Positions 10,993 through 23,149 of a stretch of DNA of 64,000 bases are shown piece after piece (the stretch's first letter is position 1; every line of letters begins with the position of its first letter). Position numbers and translations under genes: made by a program. Origin of the DNA: Tillus elongatus (Eukaryota > Arthropoda > Insecta > Coleoptera > Cleridae). The notes under the pieces are model-generated. The model searched no databases and had not been told where the DNA came from. It was given only the letters and a program-made list of their open reading frames with translations. The stretch lies in NCBI GenBank assembly GCA_964006375.1, contig OZ023269.1, positions 3,472,001 to 3,536,000 of the forward strand, in the 5' to 3' direction.

Positions 10993-12034
10993 TACAGGGT
11001 GTTTGGTGTTTCGAATCTATTAAGACGCTACATATCACAGCTCCCGTACATGCTAGAAGAAAAAGTTTCAGACCGAAATTTATTGATTAAAAAAATCTTC
11101 TTTCAATAAAACTTAAATTTAGATATACAGGGTAGATCCACTGTGTACTTTTTGACATAAACTTAATTTTTTCTGTGGAACACCCTGTTTCTTTATTCTA
11201 GATTTGGTTTGCTTGTTTCATTCTTAATCAATATTGTGTCAAATATTTTTTTCTCATTTTATTAATTTCGAGAATATCCCAAAAAATAGATGTTCAAAAG
11301 TAATCACAAAAAATCTAATTGCCGGTTAATTAACATTGCTAACGATGCCAAAGTAAATTATAAAAGATGCTCAAACTGGCGATCTTTTTTTTTTGTCAAA
11401 CGTCATCTCTTTTAATAAGCTCCACAGAGCATGCATTTCTAATAACCTGAGGCGAGATTTCCCTGCAGGCACGGCTAATTTTGTTTCTCAAATCGTCTGA
11501 ATTTCTTGGTTGAATAAAATAGACCACATATGTTATATAACCCCATAAAAAGATCTTATGGTGTCAGATCAGGCGGCGTCGCGGGCCACCGGACTTGCTC
11601 TCGGTTCCCTATCTACTTTGTTCGAAATTTATTGTTGAAATAATTTGACATTAGAACGAACAGTTATGTCACTGATATAATAAATGTGATGCTGTCATTG
11701 TTGAAAAATAATCATTATTGAAAGTAACATGCAAATCTCTTTTTTTGGGGGGTGATTTTCTCGAAAACTATTGAAATGAGAAAAAAAGTTTAAGACATTA
11801 TTCATTAAGAATAAAATAGGGAATCAAGGTCTCGATTAAAATACAGGCAGTTCCATTAAAATACATTAAATTTATGTATTAAAGTACACTTTGGATCCAG
11901 CCTGTATATCTAAGTAAAGTCTTGTTGAAAGTAGCTTCTTTAGCCAACAAATTTTGTTGTGAAACTTTTTCTTCTTCTAGAAAATACGAGGCCGTGATAT
12001 GTAGCGTCTAAATAGATCCGAAACAACCTGTATA
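10993..12034. mobile_element. Tc1/mariner-type element with ~160-bp inverted repeats
   Basis: The left arm (10994-11157, ACAGGGTGTTTGGTGTTTCG, then GACGCTACATATCAC) is repeated inverted at 11878-12033. Ends are TA-CAGGG and CCTG-TA. The interior carries a minus-strand transposase C-terminus. The arms are diverged by small gaps, so the element is old. Confidence 0.75.
11400..11640 (-). pseudogene. Transposase C-terminal relic inside the 10993-12034 element
   Basis: On the minus strand the sequence gives RWPATPPDLTP, a stop where Leu is expected, then DLFMG. After a frameshift it reads DLRNKISRACREISPQVIRN, with ACSVELIKR beyond. This is the tail of a DD41D-like transposase ([17 protein letters not shown] in the family). 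The N-terminal two thirds are not recognisable. Confidence 0.65.
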
Positions 12035-12364
12035 GAACCGCTCCAACAACGAGTGACGACACGAAATTACGTATAGCGAAGCGTTTCAAACAGTAATACC
12101 AGAAAAACGGTCAACTGTCAAGGTTTTTTAATAAAAAGACTATAGGTTTGCATAAATAAAATTCGACATTTTAAACATATATTGTATTCAGTAAACCTGG
12201 TGCCCAATTGGCGTTGGCAGATTTTATATTTCATGCCAAAACTAAAGTTTTCAAGGTTTTGTAGAAAAACTTCAACATTTGAAAAATGTTGATAAAAATT
12301 CGCTACCACAAAGTACTTGCTTTGTCAGGTTTAAACAAAATAGAGGATCTTAGATACAAAAAAA
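12035..12364. other. Degenerate M-element-like sequence, no gene
   Basis: The stretch shows fragments resembling the M interior (CTATTAACG-type phrases) but no clean ends. No coding signal is present. Confidence 0.35.
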
Positions 12365-12622
12365 CTCTGAACGCAGCAAGTGCGTTATGGAAGTGAATTT
12401 TCATAAAAATCAATTTGGTTACCGATATAACCTATATAGTAGGAACAATGTACCATATTTGATCAAAATAATTATTTGAAAATGTTCCGAAAATAAACTT
12501 TAAATGTTTCTCAGAAAACTGGTCTCCTAACCAACAAAACTTACGTTAATAGCAAATTGAGTTATTGAAATTTGAAGGATTTAATGAAAATTCGCTACCA
12601 AAACGCACTTACTGCGTCCGGA
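12365..12622. repeat. M element copy
   Basis: The left end is GAACGCAGCAAGTGCGTTAT and the right end is its inverted counterpart (AACGCACTTACTGCGTCC). The interior includes TACTGGTTATATCGGT-type sequence shared with the copies at 21823, 31151, 36326 and 49183. No ORF. Confidence 0.85.
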
Positions 12623-12689
12623 TTTATTTTTTTCAAACATGCATCATATTTCGATAAAAAATGCTAAAATGCAGTAACGAATTTGTTCT

Positions 12690-13785
12690 ACCAAAGTTAG
12701 CTAAAAATTATACACCGTTAAACCATAAACTTCACTAAACCTACAGCGAAAGCATCAACGTAACTAAACCGACAGCCAAAGCACCAGAGAAAGGGTCTAT
12801 TTGAAATGAATTTTCTGTATATATTTTAGTAAAATGAAGGTCAATGACGGTTAAATCTGAAACTTACGGGTTCGCAGAACACTCTTCTTACAACATTTTC
12901 TTTTCACAGTCTGTATTTGTTTCACGTTCTTTGCCTTAACATTGCCAATTTTGACGTTTTAAATTGCGAGTTTGACGTTTTGAGGAAAACTCCAAAATTT
13001 GTTTCTTTAGCTGCCCGTAACTTGTTGTCCCTAAACTTAGAGACCTAAATTTTGGTAGATGGTTTACCCTTTATAATACAAATAGGCGTACCGAACTTGG
13101 TGGTCCTCACTTTGTTCTTTCCGGAGATATAAATTTTTTTAGAAAGAAAACACAAAATTTTCCGCGAAAACCTGGTCCGATTTTCCTGGCCAACGAACTT
13201 ATCCAAGCCACTTGCAAAAGGAAGGTACCCACCAAATTTGATCAAGATCGGTCCATTATTTTTTGAGTTATCGGTACGATATATATAAAATAAACTCTAT
13301 AGCAAACACTACTGCCAAATCAACAGAGAAAGGGTCTATTTGAAATGAATTTTCTGGGAAAATTTTAGTAAAATGAAGAACAATGACGATTGAAACTAAG
13401 ACTTCAGGCTTTGTAAAACATTCTTCTTGAGACATTTTCCTTCTATAGCTCATATTAGTTTCAGGTTCATTGCCTAAATATTACCAATTTTGACGTTTAA
13501 AATCGCGACTTTGGCGTTTTGAGTAAAACCCAAATTTATTTTTCTTTAAATGCCTGTAACTTTTTTGTCCTTTAACCTACAGAGCTAAATTTTGGTAGGT
13601 AACTTACCTATAATGATGTAAACCCGCGTATGAAATTTAGTTGCCATTACTTTGTTAATTTTGAAGATATAATTTATCCAAGCCACTTGCGAGAGGAAGG
13701 TACTCACCAAGTTTTATCAAAATCAGTCCATTATTTTTTAAGTTATTGGTCATTAGTGAATTTTTTTTAAGAAAATTCACTAAAG
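12690..13785 (-). repeat. Two tandem long R modules ending in a T hairpin
   Basis: Two direct copies of a ~550-600-bp unit (12690-13295 and 13296-13750) share the order CAGAGAAAGGGTCTATTTGA, TTTTGACGTTTTAAATTGCG, CTAACGAACTTATCCAAGCC and TTTTTTGAGTTATCGGTACG. The second unit has a ~50-bp internal deletion. The array ends with the hairpin at 13752-13785 (TTAGTGAATTTT ... AAAATTCACTAA). The usual TA tract is reduced to TATATATA at the junction. Confidence 0.85.
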
Positions 13786-13789
13786 AGGT

Positions 13790-14780
13790 TGAGAAACACT
13801 ACCATCGGGGTAAAATCGACGTACCTGAATTCAGTTCATCTTAAACCCTGGTTGTAGAAGAAAATATTAAAGTGATATATTAATGTCATTTCCTTGTCGC
13901 GAACATAAAATATTGCTAGCATATTCTAAATATGATGGTAATCAAGACATTAGCTGTATAGCAGCGGAAAGCATAGCCGAACACACGTTTCATGTAAAAG
14001 GCAGGTAAAGGATTCTTCCAAAACTTGCGTAGTATTAAAACTTGCATTGTACATTTGATTTATACCTCTGTTACACTGATTTCAAAAGCTCTTTGTACAG
14101 GGGCCTATCTCATGAGGGTTTCTCTCAAGTTTCAAAGTATTTAGTAAGATATTAAGATACTACATAATGTATATTATAAAGGGATGAGCATTTAGGCGCA
14201 AGGTTTGTCAAAAGACCTTACATGTTACAATTCTTATTAGGGTGCCATCTTCTACATTAATTTTAACTGTACAGAATTGCTTAAGATTATGTAACAATTC
14301 AAGAAGCACGCCATTGTATTGTAATTTCGTAGGGACGCAGGTTATTGAAAAAAGAGCAATATCTCAGAGCACGGATCCATGCAACGTAAACAAACTTCTA
14401 CATCGTAATATGAATCAGGGTTTTCAAGATTAAAGAGGGTACGGTAAGGTGAAAATATTTTATTGCTTTTGTCATACAAAGAAAAAACGTTTTTATATAT
14501 TTTTAATTTAAATAATATATAAACGGATACCTTAGATTAAGCTTTGTCAAACCTAATACATTATAGTACAGAAGTTGAGTACAGAAAATGAGTGCAAAAA
14601 GAGTTGGCGGCACTAAGCCACTTAAAGTGCAACGGGTTGCGAAAATTCAGAATAATTTTAAACGAAACAATCAAAGAATTAAATCAAGAAATTGTTTTGG
14701 AAGTGAATAAAAAGGACAAGGCAAGCCGGAAGAATATGATTGAAGTATAAACATAGAATACCCAACTAGCAATTTTATAT
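13790..14780. other. No recognised gene
   Basis: Mostly unassigned, possibly single-copy. An open frame at 14242-14433 (63 codons) shows no family I recognise. Nothing supports a gene. Confidence 0.45.
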
Positions 14781-14782
14781 TA

Positions 14783-15470
<688 letters not shown>

Positions 15471-15506
15471 ATTGTTTTGTGTAAATAGTAAAGACGTTAG
15501 ACGAGT

Positions 15507-15897
15507 ATCAAATTAAAAACGAAAAACCAGTTCCTCGGAAAATTGACCTCGTAGACAATCTTTTTTCGCAGTCGTTTAACAAAAATGAAATGGACCTCTT
15601 AAACAAATCGTTAAAATTCTGTTTGCAGTCACAGAGAGACGAACTTTTAGATGTAATTGCTAGTATTGAAACGGGAATTAAAAAAATTACCCGAATCTTC
15701 AAAAAACTTTATTAGGGAAGCATGTGAAGAGAAAATCTCAAAAAATTGGAAAGAAAATAAGTCCACTAAAAACAAAAATCGTAATCAAATAAAAATAATT
15801 AAATTATTGCGAGAGAATGATTGTTTATAACCTTAAAGCATATAAAGGCAGTTAGGTTGTGATCTTGGACAAAAAGGATTATAAAAAGAGAGTAATG
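15507..15897 (+). pseudogene. PLE N-terminal domain fragment (PLE-2)
   Basis: The frame reads SFNKNEMDLLNKSLKFC and DVIASIETGIKKI. After a shift near 15688 it gives SSKNFIREACEEKISKNWKE and later VVILDKKDYKKRVMER, the start of the PLE reverse transcriptase. A matching shorter fragment lies at 38411-38603. The fragment is cut at about 15900, where a DD41D transposase begins, which suggests an insertion. Confidence 0.75.
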
Positions 15898-15902
15898 GAA
15901 AG

Positions 15903-16510
15903 GTGAGTAAACAAAATTACAGTTACTGGAGTAGAGAGCATCCTCACTGGTTGACTGAAGCACATACACAACAATGCCGTAAACTTAACGTGTGGGCAAT
16001 AATAGTCCACAATAGAATCATAGGTCCTTTATTTTTTGACAAAATTCTCACTGGGCAGCGATATCATAGTTTTCTAAGGAATGAACTTTTTCCTGCTCTT
16101 GCTGCAAGTTTTTCAAATAACGATGATCCTTATTTACCAATTGGTGCTATTTGGTTTCAGTAAGACGGTGCACCTCCTCACTTTGCACGTCCTGTCGCAA
16201 ATTTTTGAGTGACTGCTTTCCTGGAAAGTGGATAGGTAGGCGAGGACCAATAGAGTGCCCCCAAGTTCCCAGATCTTACGCCCCTAGATTTTTATGGGGG
16301 TATTTGAAATCAAAAATCTATGCTAACAAACCATATAACCAAGAACATTTGAAAAATCGAATTAAGTATCGAATTAGCTCTGAAATTAGCTCTGACATCA
16401 TTACAATAAACACGAGGAATGTGTCACCAGATATGTTTATTTTCAAGAAGTCGGTGGATTGCATTTCGAACATTATATTTAAAAGAGTCAACACTTTCAT
16501 TTGCTGAATA
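15903..16510 (+). pseudogene. DD41D-type transposase relic, second lineage
   Basis: The relic reads YWSREHPHWLTEAHTQQ and CRKLNVWAIIVHNRIIGPLF, then NDDPYLPIGAIWF. The Gln codon of the second catalytic motif is a stop (TAA) directly before DGAPPHFA. In the next frame it continues KWIGRRGPIEC and FLWGYLKSKIYANKPYNQEH. It lacks the N-terminal DNA-binding part. It is distinct from copies A-C at protein level. Confidence 0.8.
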
Positions 16511-16785
16511 AGAGCCTCTATCTTTTGATTGTTGGTATGAATGGAGTTTATCTTTTTCACTCTTTAAATGACTTTCTTCCAAGAAGTTAACAATGTGAGG
16601 TATCAAATTTTGATCAATTTAAGAAAATAAAAATGGCTGCTTTAAAGCAAAGGTCGATGACGTCATATTTGAAATGCAGGAGTGGGAGAAACGTATATTT
16701 TATGCAAAAACGTGTTTGAGCATTTCGCCAAAACATAAATCGTTCAAACTTTAATGAATTTATTCCATAATTTTGCCGCTCTCTG

Positions 16786-16901
<116 letters not shown>

Positions 16902-18822
16902 CAGTGTGGCGCATTGAAAACTAAACAGACCGATTTGCGTCCAGAGAATTTTTTTTAAGAAACGCTGAAGCACGTCAATTTTAATATTGAGGGGGACATG
17001 TTTTGACATAAAACTCAACCCCCTAAGGGTGGTAATAGCAACCCTTATATTTTAAATAGGAAACATGGATCGAGCGTTACATCATTTGAATGCTCTTTCT
17101 TTTCTAAATTCAGCACAATAATATTTTTTGAAGTTTTATCAACTCGTTTAAAACTTATTTACAGTTGGAGTTGCAAGAACGTATTTCATTCATTGTGAAA
17201 AGAAATGCACTAATTAGTCAATTTTTCGTTAAAAGAAAACTAAAAAACAAAACCATACGTTCAAAAATGTTTATTCAGTTAAGTAAGTGTTCAGGTTCAA
17301 ATTGTTGACCACCAGCTTCCATACAAAAGTACAAATTTTGATGAAAACGAGCTCTGGCATTCTGGAGCATTTGTGGAGTTATTAGACGGCATTCTTCAAT
17401 AATGCGTGGTCGTAATTTTTCCAGAGACTCCGGCTCTGTTGCGAAAATTCTACTCTTTAAATGGCCCGATAGAAAGAAGTCTAAAGGAGTTAAATCCGGT
17501 GATCTATGGGGTCACTCAATAGCACCTCTACGCCCAATCTATTATCCTGGAAACTCTCGTGTAGAAAAACCCCCCAACACGTTGTGACAAATGCGGAGGA
17601 GCTCCATCTTGTCGAAACACTAATTGATTTTCTTGATAGCGATCATCATTTTCAACAATGTCAATTAGTCGAGGGTAAACGATATCTTATAGTAACTCCA
17701 AATACGTTTCGCCACTCAAATTGCCATCAAGAAAAATTTATCCGATTAAACAGTTTCCAAAAATGCCAGTCCATACATTCAATTTCCGTGGAGTTTGAGT
17801 GTGGACTTGTGAAAATTTCTTGGATTATTATCTGCCCAATAACGACAATTATGACGATTGACTGTAGACTTTAATAAAAACGTACACTCGTTTGAAAAAC
17901 AGATATTGAACAGAAAGTGCCCGTTATCAGCTATTCGTGCAGTCATAACTTCACAAAACTCCAGCCGCCGATCAAAGTCATCTTCATTCAGTTGTTGTAC
18001 AAGATGAATTTTATAAGGGTGAAATTTATGATGCTTCAATATTTGCCGAATGGTTCTTTTTTTGATGTTTGAAACAGTGGCCAATTTTCTCGTGCTCAAA
18101 GTTGGGTCTTCAGCAATTTGTCCTAAAACTTCAATCTCAGTAGTCTCATTTATAACCGGAAATTCACGTTCAGGATCCCGTTTTTTGTTGGCTACTGAAC
18201 CACTTTGTCGAAACTTTGCAACTAACTCCAAAATGTATTTTCTATTAACATGTCTGTTCGGATGTCGTTCATTAAACAAATTTGCGGTACGGTTGGCACA
18301 GTCATCGTTTTTGAGAAAAGAGTAATTATTTCAACTCTTTCTTCTACAGAATACACGATTGTGAAATTAATTTTTGGTAGTACTATCAAGTATCAAACCG
18401 ACCGATAAACTGAAATAATAAACCGCATTTCTCTCATTCCGATAAGAAATGTTCTGATAGTTAATTTTTTGTTTACAAACCAACAAAACATTGACTATCA
18501 GCACATTTCTTATTGGAATGAGTGAAATGCGTTTTTGCATCTTCAACTGTAAATAATTTTTAAACGAATTAATAAAACTTCCAAAGAAATTAGTGTGCTG
18601 AATTCAGAAAAGAAAGAGCTTTCAAATGATGTAACACTCGACTCATGTACCCTATTTAAAATATAAGGGTTGTTATCACCACCCTTAAGGGGTTGATGTG
18701 ACAAAGTTGAGTTTTATGTCAAAACATGTCCCCCCCAATATTAAAATTGACGTGTTTCAGCGTTTCTTAAAAAAAATTACTCTGGTCGCAAATCGGTCTG
18801 TTTCGTTGTCACTGCACCACCC
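16902..18822 (-). mobile_element. DD41D ('rosa'-like) mariner, copy B, full length
   Basis: The ends are CAGTGTGGCGCATTGAAAAC on the left and the inverted TGTCACTGCACCACCC on the right. Long inverted repeats are shared with copy A. Length is 1.92 kb. A TA tract abuts only the left end. The right flank is TATATAATACATTT. Confidence 0.88.
17275..18355 (-). pseudogene. DD41D mariner transposase, copy B, broken
   Basis: The N-terminus is the best preserved of the three copies. It reads FNERHPNRHVNRKYILELVA, then GSVANKKRDPEREFPVINET, STRKLATVSNIKKRTIRQIL and DDFDRRLEFCEVMTARIADN. The first catalytic Asp is changed: FSNECTFL where copy A has FSDECTYL. The expected start ATG is ATC at about 18355. 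The C-terminal block ends with MEAGGQQFEPEHLLN at a TGA (17275-17277). Frameshifts lie near 17815 and between 17700 and 17520. Confidence 0.85.
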
Positions 18823-18865
18823 TATATAATACATTTATAAAAATATCAAAAATTACAGGGATCTT

Positions 18866-18900
18866 CTCATTAGGAATTTGTTCTACAGAAATTCACTAAA
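18866..18900. repeat. Solitary T-type hairpin
   Basis: A degenerate copy of the T end (CTCATTAGGAATTTGTTC ... GAAATTCACTAA) without an adjoining L module. Confidence 0.55.
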
Positions 18901-18904
18901 AACA

Positions 18905-19715
18905 CTGTGAAAAATTGGAAAGCTAAGTTTTCAGCTGATACGAAATTATTTAACGACTTATAAAAAAAGAAAAATCTGCTTATTTGTTTTTAGAAATAAA
19001 ATAATTCCATTTTTTTATAAATATGCGACAAATTCTGAAACTTACTGCGGATAGAGATTCCAGGACTCAGTTTGCACTTATTTGAGGAATTGTTTTCTAA
19101 TTCAAAAGGCGTGATCTCCTCAGGCTTTTTAGTTTTATTTAGCGAGTCATTTTATTCTGAAAAAATTACTATTCTCTTTCTCTTGGATGTTAATTAGTTT
19201 ATCTAATAATGCTTTGTGTAAAGGAATTCTGGAATTTTCAATTATTATCTAGCTGCGAGGTCTTAAGGGCTAAACAATAAACTCCTGGGTTATTTAATAA
19301 ACAGCTGGTTAATAAACTCACAATGACATACTTTCTGGTTTGTAAATTCCATTTTACCCGCATTTACAAGTGGGAATTTGCAGTAGAGCCAATTGTAATT
19401 AATGATTTTTTATATTTTATATTATGAGTTTCGAATTAACAAGCGAATAATCCGAAATTATTTTGTGTTTTCAACATTTAGACTCTCGAATTAATTTGAA
19501 GGGTGCGCACATTACAAGAGATGTTGGTTTAATAACTTTTCATGCCGATTTTACATTCTCCATGATACCTAATTGTTCTCAATGAGGTAATTTGCAAAAC
19601 TCATATGAGGTTCTACTCAATGGAACATTATTTCCGCTGTTTGGATTCGGCCATAATTCAAAATTTTTGTTAATATTAACAGTGTTGGAATAGCAGAATA
19701 CTAGAGCGCATAGTT
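18905..19715. other. No recognised gene
   Basis: This AT-rich, apparently low-copy stretch has no ORF of note and no repeat shared with other parts of the window. Confidence 0.5.
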
Positions 19716-19718
19716 CAT

Positions 19719-19850
19719 TAGTGAATTTTCTTTTAAAAAAATTCACTAATGAGGAGATCCAGACTTTTGAATTTTGACCAAAATTTCTTCAAATGACCGC
19801 GAACTAGACGCCCTAGAACCCATGTCCAGGGTCAGTTTCAATTTTTATAT

Positions 19851-19927
<77 letters not shown>

Positions 19928-20400
19928 GTATGTATGTATGTATGACACCGATAACTCAAACAATAATGATCCGATTTTGATCAAATTTAGCACATACCTT
20001 CCTTTTGCAAGTGGCTTGAATAAGTTCGTTAGTCAGAAAAATCGGCCCAGGTCTTCCCGGATAATTTTGTGTTTTCTTTCGAAAAAAATTTATATCTCCG
20101 GAAATAACAAAGTAAGGGAAATGAAATTTAGTAGGCTGGTTTCTGTCATAGAGTGTATTCTGTGTACCAAAACTTAGATATCTATCTTGAAAAACAAAAA
20201 GTTATAGGTAAATTTATTTTCAATTAATTAAATCTGATTCAAGAAAGTTCAAGCGTCAAAATTGATTGAGTACGAACGAGAGTAAAACATACTACAAGAA
20301 ATGGCTACATATGTGTCTAAGCCGTTATTTTCCTTGATTTCGTTATAATATGAGCAAAAAAATCTATTGTAAATCGAAATAGATTTGTGTAAATTTTAAA
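19719..20400 (+). repeat. T element copy (L - TA - R), extended
   Basis: A good hairpin (19719-19753) is followed by the L module, the TA run 19854-19924 with TATG repeats, and the R module (CACCGATAACTCAAACAATA). The 3' extension matches that of the copy at 14783-15470. Confidence 0.88.
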
Positions 20401-20446
20401 ACATTGAGCCAATGTATTACGGGATATAGCTGCTGGTAGACACTTG

Positions 20447-20560
20447 TAGAGCATAGCTCAGTGGCCTAAGTCCCTGTCCATCGGATAATCATATGCAATT
20501 GACTCCTGCATGACGAGTTCGAATCCTAGTTAGTGACTGTACTTTTTTCAATTTTTTTAG
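20447..20560 (+). repeat. tRNA-like sequence, probable SINE head
   Basis: An A-box-like TAGCTCAGTGGC at 20454 and a B-box-like GAGTTCGAATCC at about 20515 are 61 bases apart, longer than in ordinary class I tRNAs. The minus-strand sequence at 34085-34180 has the same spacing and also runs into GTGAC(T/A)GTA, so these look like one SINE family. No cloverleaf is convincing. Confidence 0.5.
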
Positions 20561-20793
20561 TCTCATTTCACTTTACCGTTATCTAATCAGATTGTTGTTA
20601 TTCGGATGAATTTTTTAGCGAGTTTTTGTATAAAAAATATTTAGAAAAAGAGGAGATGAAAGTTTTACGACTTAATTTAATTTGAACAGCATATCTGGTT
20701 GCTTGTTGTTGCCCTAACTTAGTGAAACCGTTCTATATTCAATACAGTCGTAGAGTTTTCCCGTGGCTTCACAAGTTCTTGTTTAAGTGATTT

Positions 20794-20894
20794 TTTTTAA
20801 CACTAACAAGAAGATTCCGACTTTTGAATTTAGAAAAAAATGTCTTCAAATGAGCCGAATTAGGCCCCTAGAACCCATATCCAGGGTCAGTTTC

Positions 20895-20974
<80 letters not shown>

Positions 20975-21053
20975 CTTTTTTGTCTTTAAACTTACAGACC
21001 CAAATTTTGGTAAATTGTTCACCCTTTATGTATGTTATATATATATATGTATG

Positions 21054-21131
<78 letters not shown>

Positions 21132-21490
21132 CATACATAAAGGGTGAACAATTTACCAAAATTTGGGTCTGTAAGTTTAAAGACAAAAAAGTTAGAGGCA
21201 TTTAAATAAAAAAAATTGGGGTTTTTCTCAAAACGTAAATAGTCGCGATTTGAAACGTCAAAATTGGCAACATTTAGGCAAAGAACCTGAAAGAAATACG
21301 GATTATATAAAAAGTGTTATGCAAACTCTTAAGTTTTAGCTTAAACCACCATTGTCCTTCATTTTAATAAAATATTTCCAGAAATTTCATTTCAAACATA
21401 CACTTTCTCTGATGCTTTGGCAGTAGTTTTAGTTAAACTAATGGTTTAACGGTCTATAATTTTTAGTTAATTTTCATAGAACAAATTCGT
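20794..21490 (+). repeat. T element copy interrupted by a palindrome
   Basis: The L module (GAACCCATATCCAGGGTCAG) is followed by a TA run (20898-20973). The R module is then entered part way through and duplicated in inverted orientation around a second TA run. The outward R module continues to GTTTAACGGTCTATAATTTT and the next hairpin at 21466. Confidence 0.85.
20972..21194. repeat. Perfect 66-bp inverted repeat around a TA core
   Basis: The left arm 20972-21037 and right arm 21129-21194 are exact reverse complements over 66 bp. The 91-bp spacer is almost entirely TA. The arm sequence belongs to the R module (CAGACCCAAATTTTGGTAAA). Confidence 0.95.
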
Positions 21491-21595
21491 TAATGAGGAG
21501 ACCGCGGCTTTTGTATTCTAAAAAAATTTCTTCAAATGAGCGCAAACTAGGCCCCATAGAATTCATATCCGGGTTTACTTTCTGTTTACATATAT
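21466..21595 (+). repeat. T hairpin and L module, truncated
   Basis: The hairpin TTAGTTAATTTTCATAGAAC is followed by an L module ending at TCATATCCGGGTTTACTTTC. The TA slot is only CATATATA before a P element begins. Confidence 0.75.
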
Positions 21596-21596
21596 A

Positions 21597-21820
21597 CAGT
21601 GTGATGCATTTCTACGGTAAAGCTCAATATAATTGTTATTATGCAAGATACGAGAAACAATTGTATACGTTACCTATAGGGTGTTTTGAGCTGCATCTTA
21701 TAAAATTATTTTGACAACCACAGGATGGCCCATAAGTCGTTGATGATACCTACATTTTTTTGAACATTCCTTATTGAATTTTTGCATTTATCATCGAAAT
21801 ATGATGCATGTTTGTGAAAA
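21597..21820 (+). repeat. P element (mariner-terminus-like repeat)
   Basis: It starts CAGTGTGATGCATTTCTACG and runs through ATAGGGTGTTTTGAGCTGC to GATGGCCCATAAGTCGTTG. Related copies lie near 27120, 31490, 37490 and 41700. The phrase CAGGGTGGCCCATAAGTCG is like an IS630/Tc1/mariner inverted repeat, but no transposase is attached. Confidence 0.7.
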
Positions 21821-21822
21821 AA

Positions 21823-22130
21823 TCTAGGCGCAGTAGGTGCGTTTTAATAGCGAATTTTCATTAAACGCTTCAAAATTCAATAGCGCAATTTTCCATTAAC
21901 CTAAGGTTCGTCAGCTAGGAAACAAGTTTTCTTGGAAATGTTTTAAGTTTATTTTCGGAAAATTTTTGTAGATTTTCAAACAAGTTATGTTGGTAAAATA
22001 TGGTACATTGTTCCTACTATATAGATTATACCGGTGACCAAATTGATTCCTGCTTGCATTAAAGAAACATATTTTGTATTAAAAACATTTTAAGAAAATT
22101 CACTTCCATAAGGCACTTGCTGCGTCCAGA
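21823..22130. repeat. M element copy
   Basis: The ends are TCTAGGCGCAGTAGGTGCG and the inverted GGCACTTGCTGCGTCCAGA. The internal sequence matches the copy at 12365. Confidence 0.85.
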
Positions 22131-22134
22131 CTAT

Positions 22135-23145
22135 TCTAATATTTCAGTAAGAATAAACTCAACATTAGTCGGTGATGAAAGTTGAGAGTGCTGTTAAGAT
22201 ATTTAGTCATTTTTAAACCAATTTGGCGAAATCATCAGGTTTATTGTAAAAATATTTTTTCAAGTTAGGCGGTCAAAAACAGAAGGCACCGAAATCCGCC
22301 CGAGAACCCTATCAAAACCAAAATAGGGAAGAAAGTAACAGGGTTGGCGATTGAAAAATCGGCTAGTTGTACACACCCTTAATGTTCAACGCTCGGTGCC
22401 TAATGAGCTGTTAATACAACATTGTGCAGGTTACTTGCAAGATGGCGAGTCTACAGTAGTGGGTTGTCGTTACTTTTCACCACTCTTATGTAATAGTTAC
22501 TTTTGGATCCAGTATTCGTTATATTGTATGCGTTATGAGGTAGCCATTAAGGATACATGCATTCTATAGACCCAATACCAATACCAGCTATCTAATACAC
22601 ATTACCGTATTTGTGTTAATGTGACAACAGTACTGGATATAAAATTATCGACAACAATATCGCCGCATATCGTCGTTATGTATGCAAGTTGTTATGCATG
22701 TAGGTATTCATAATACGGAATACGAAATTAGATATACGGGTACTACCATACTAAAATCGCACGCGGGGTATAGAGACTGAATGCCTGTAAACAATTGGAT
22801 ATTAAGTAACGATTACATTTCTAAACGAGTATTTGTTACTTCGAGTATTCCAAAGTACCGAATACAAGGAGTTCGTACTGTATTATAAACCCAACACCAC
22901 TCTGCATTACATCTCACAATGTGCTTTGAGGCCGGTAATCTTTAGTCAAGTTACTTTGATGGTCATTAGTATAGCACACCGACGATGTCAAATGTTTTTC
23001 AGGTAGTTCATGAAAGGCATTTGCCTCTAAGAGATCAGGAATTTTATTGTTTTGCCACAATATGGGTGTTTACTCACTTCTTGAATAGTTAGCAATTATA
23101 TATGTCTTCAGAAATATGTCTGCCGGGAGGGTATTCCAAAAATTA
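22135..23145. other. No recognised gene
   Basis: An unassigned stretch. An ORF at 22351-22569 (72 codons) has no recognisable family. No repeat links it to other parts of the window. Confidence 0.45.
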
Positions 23146-23149
23146 GATG

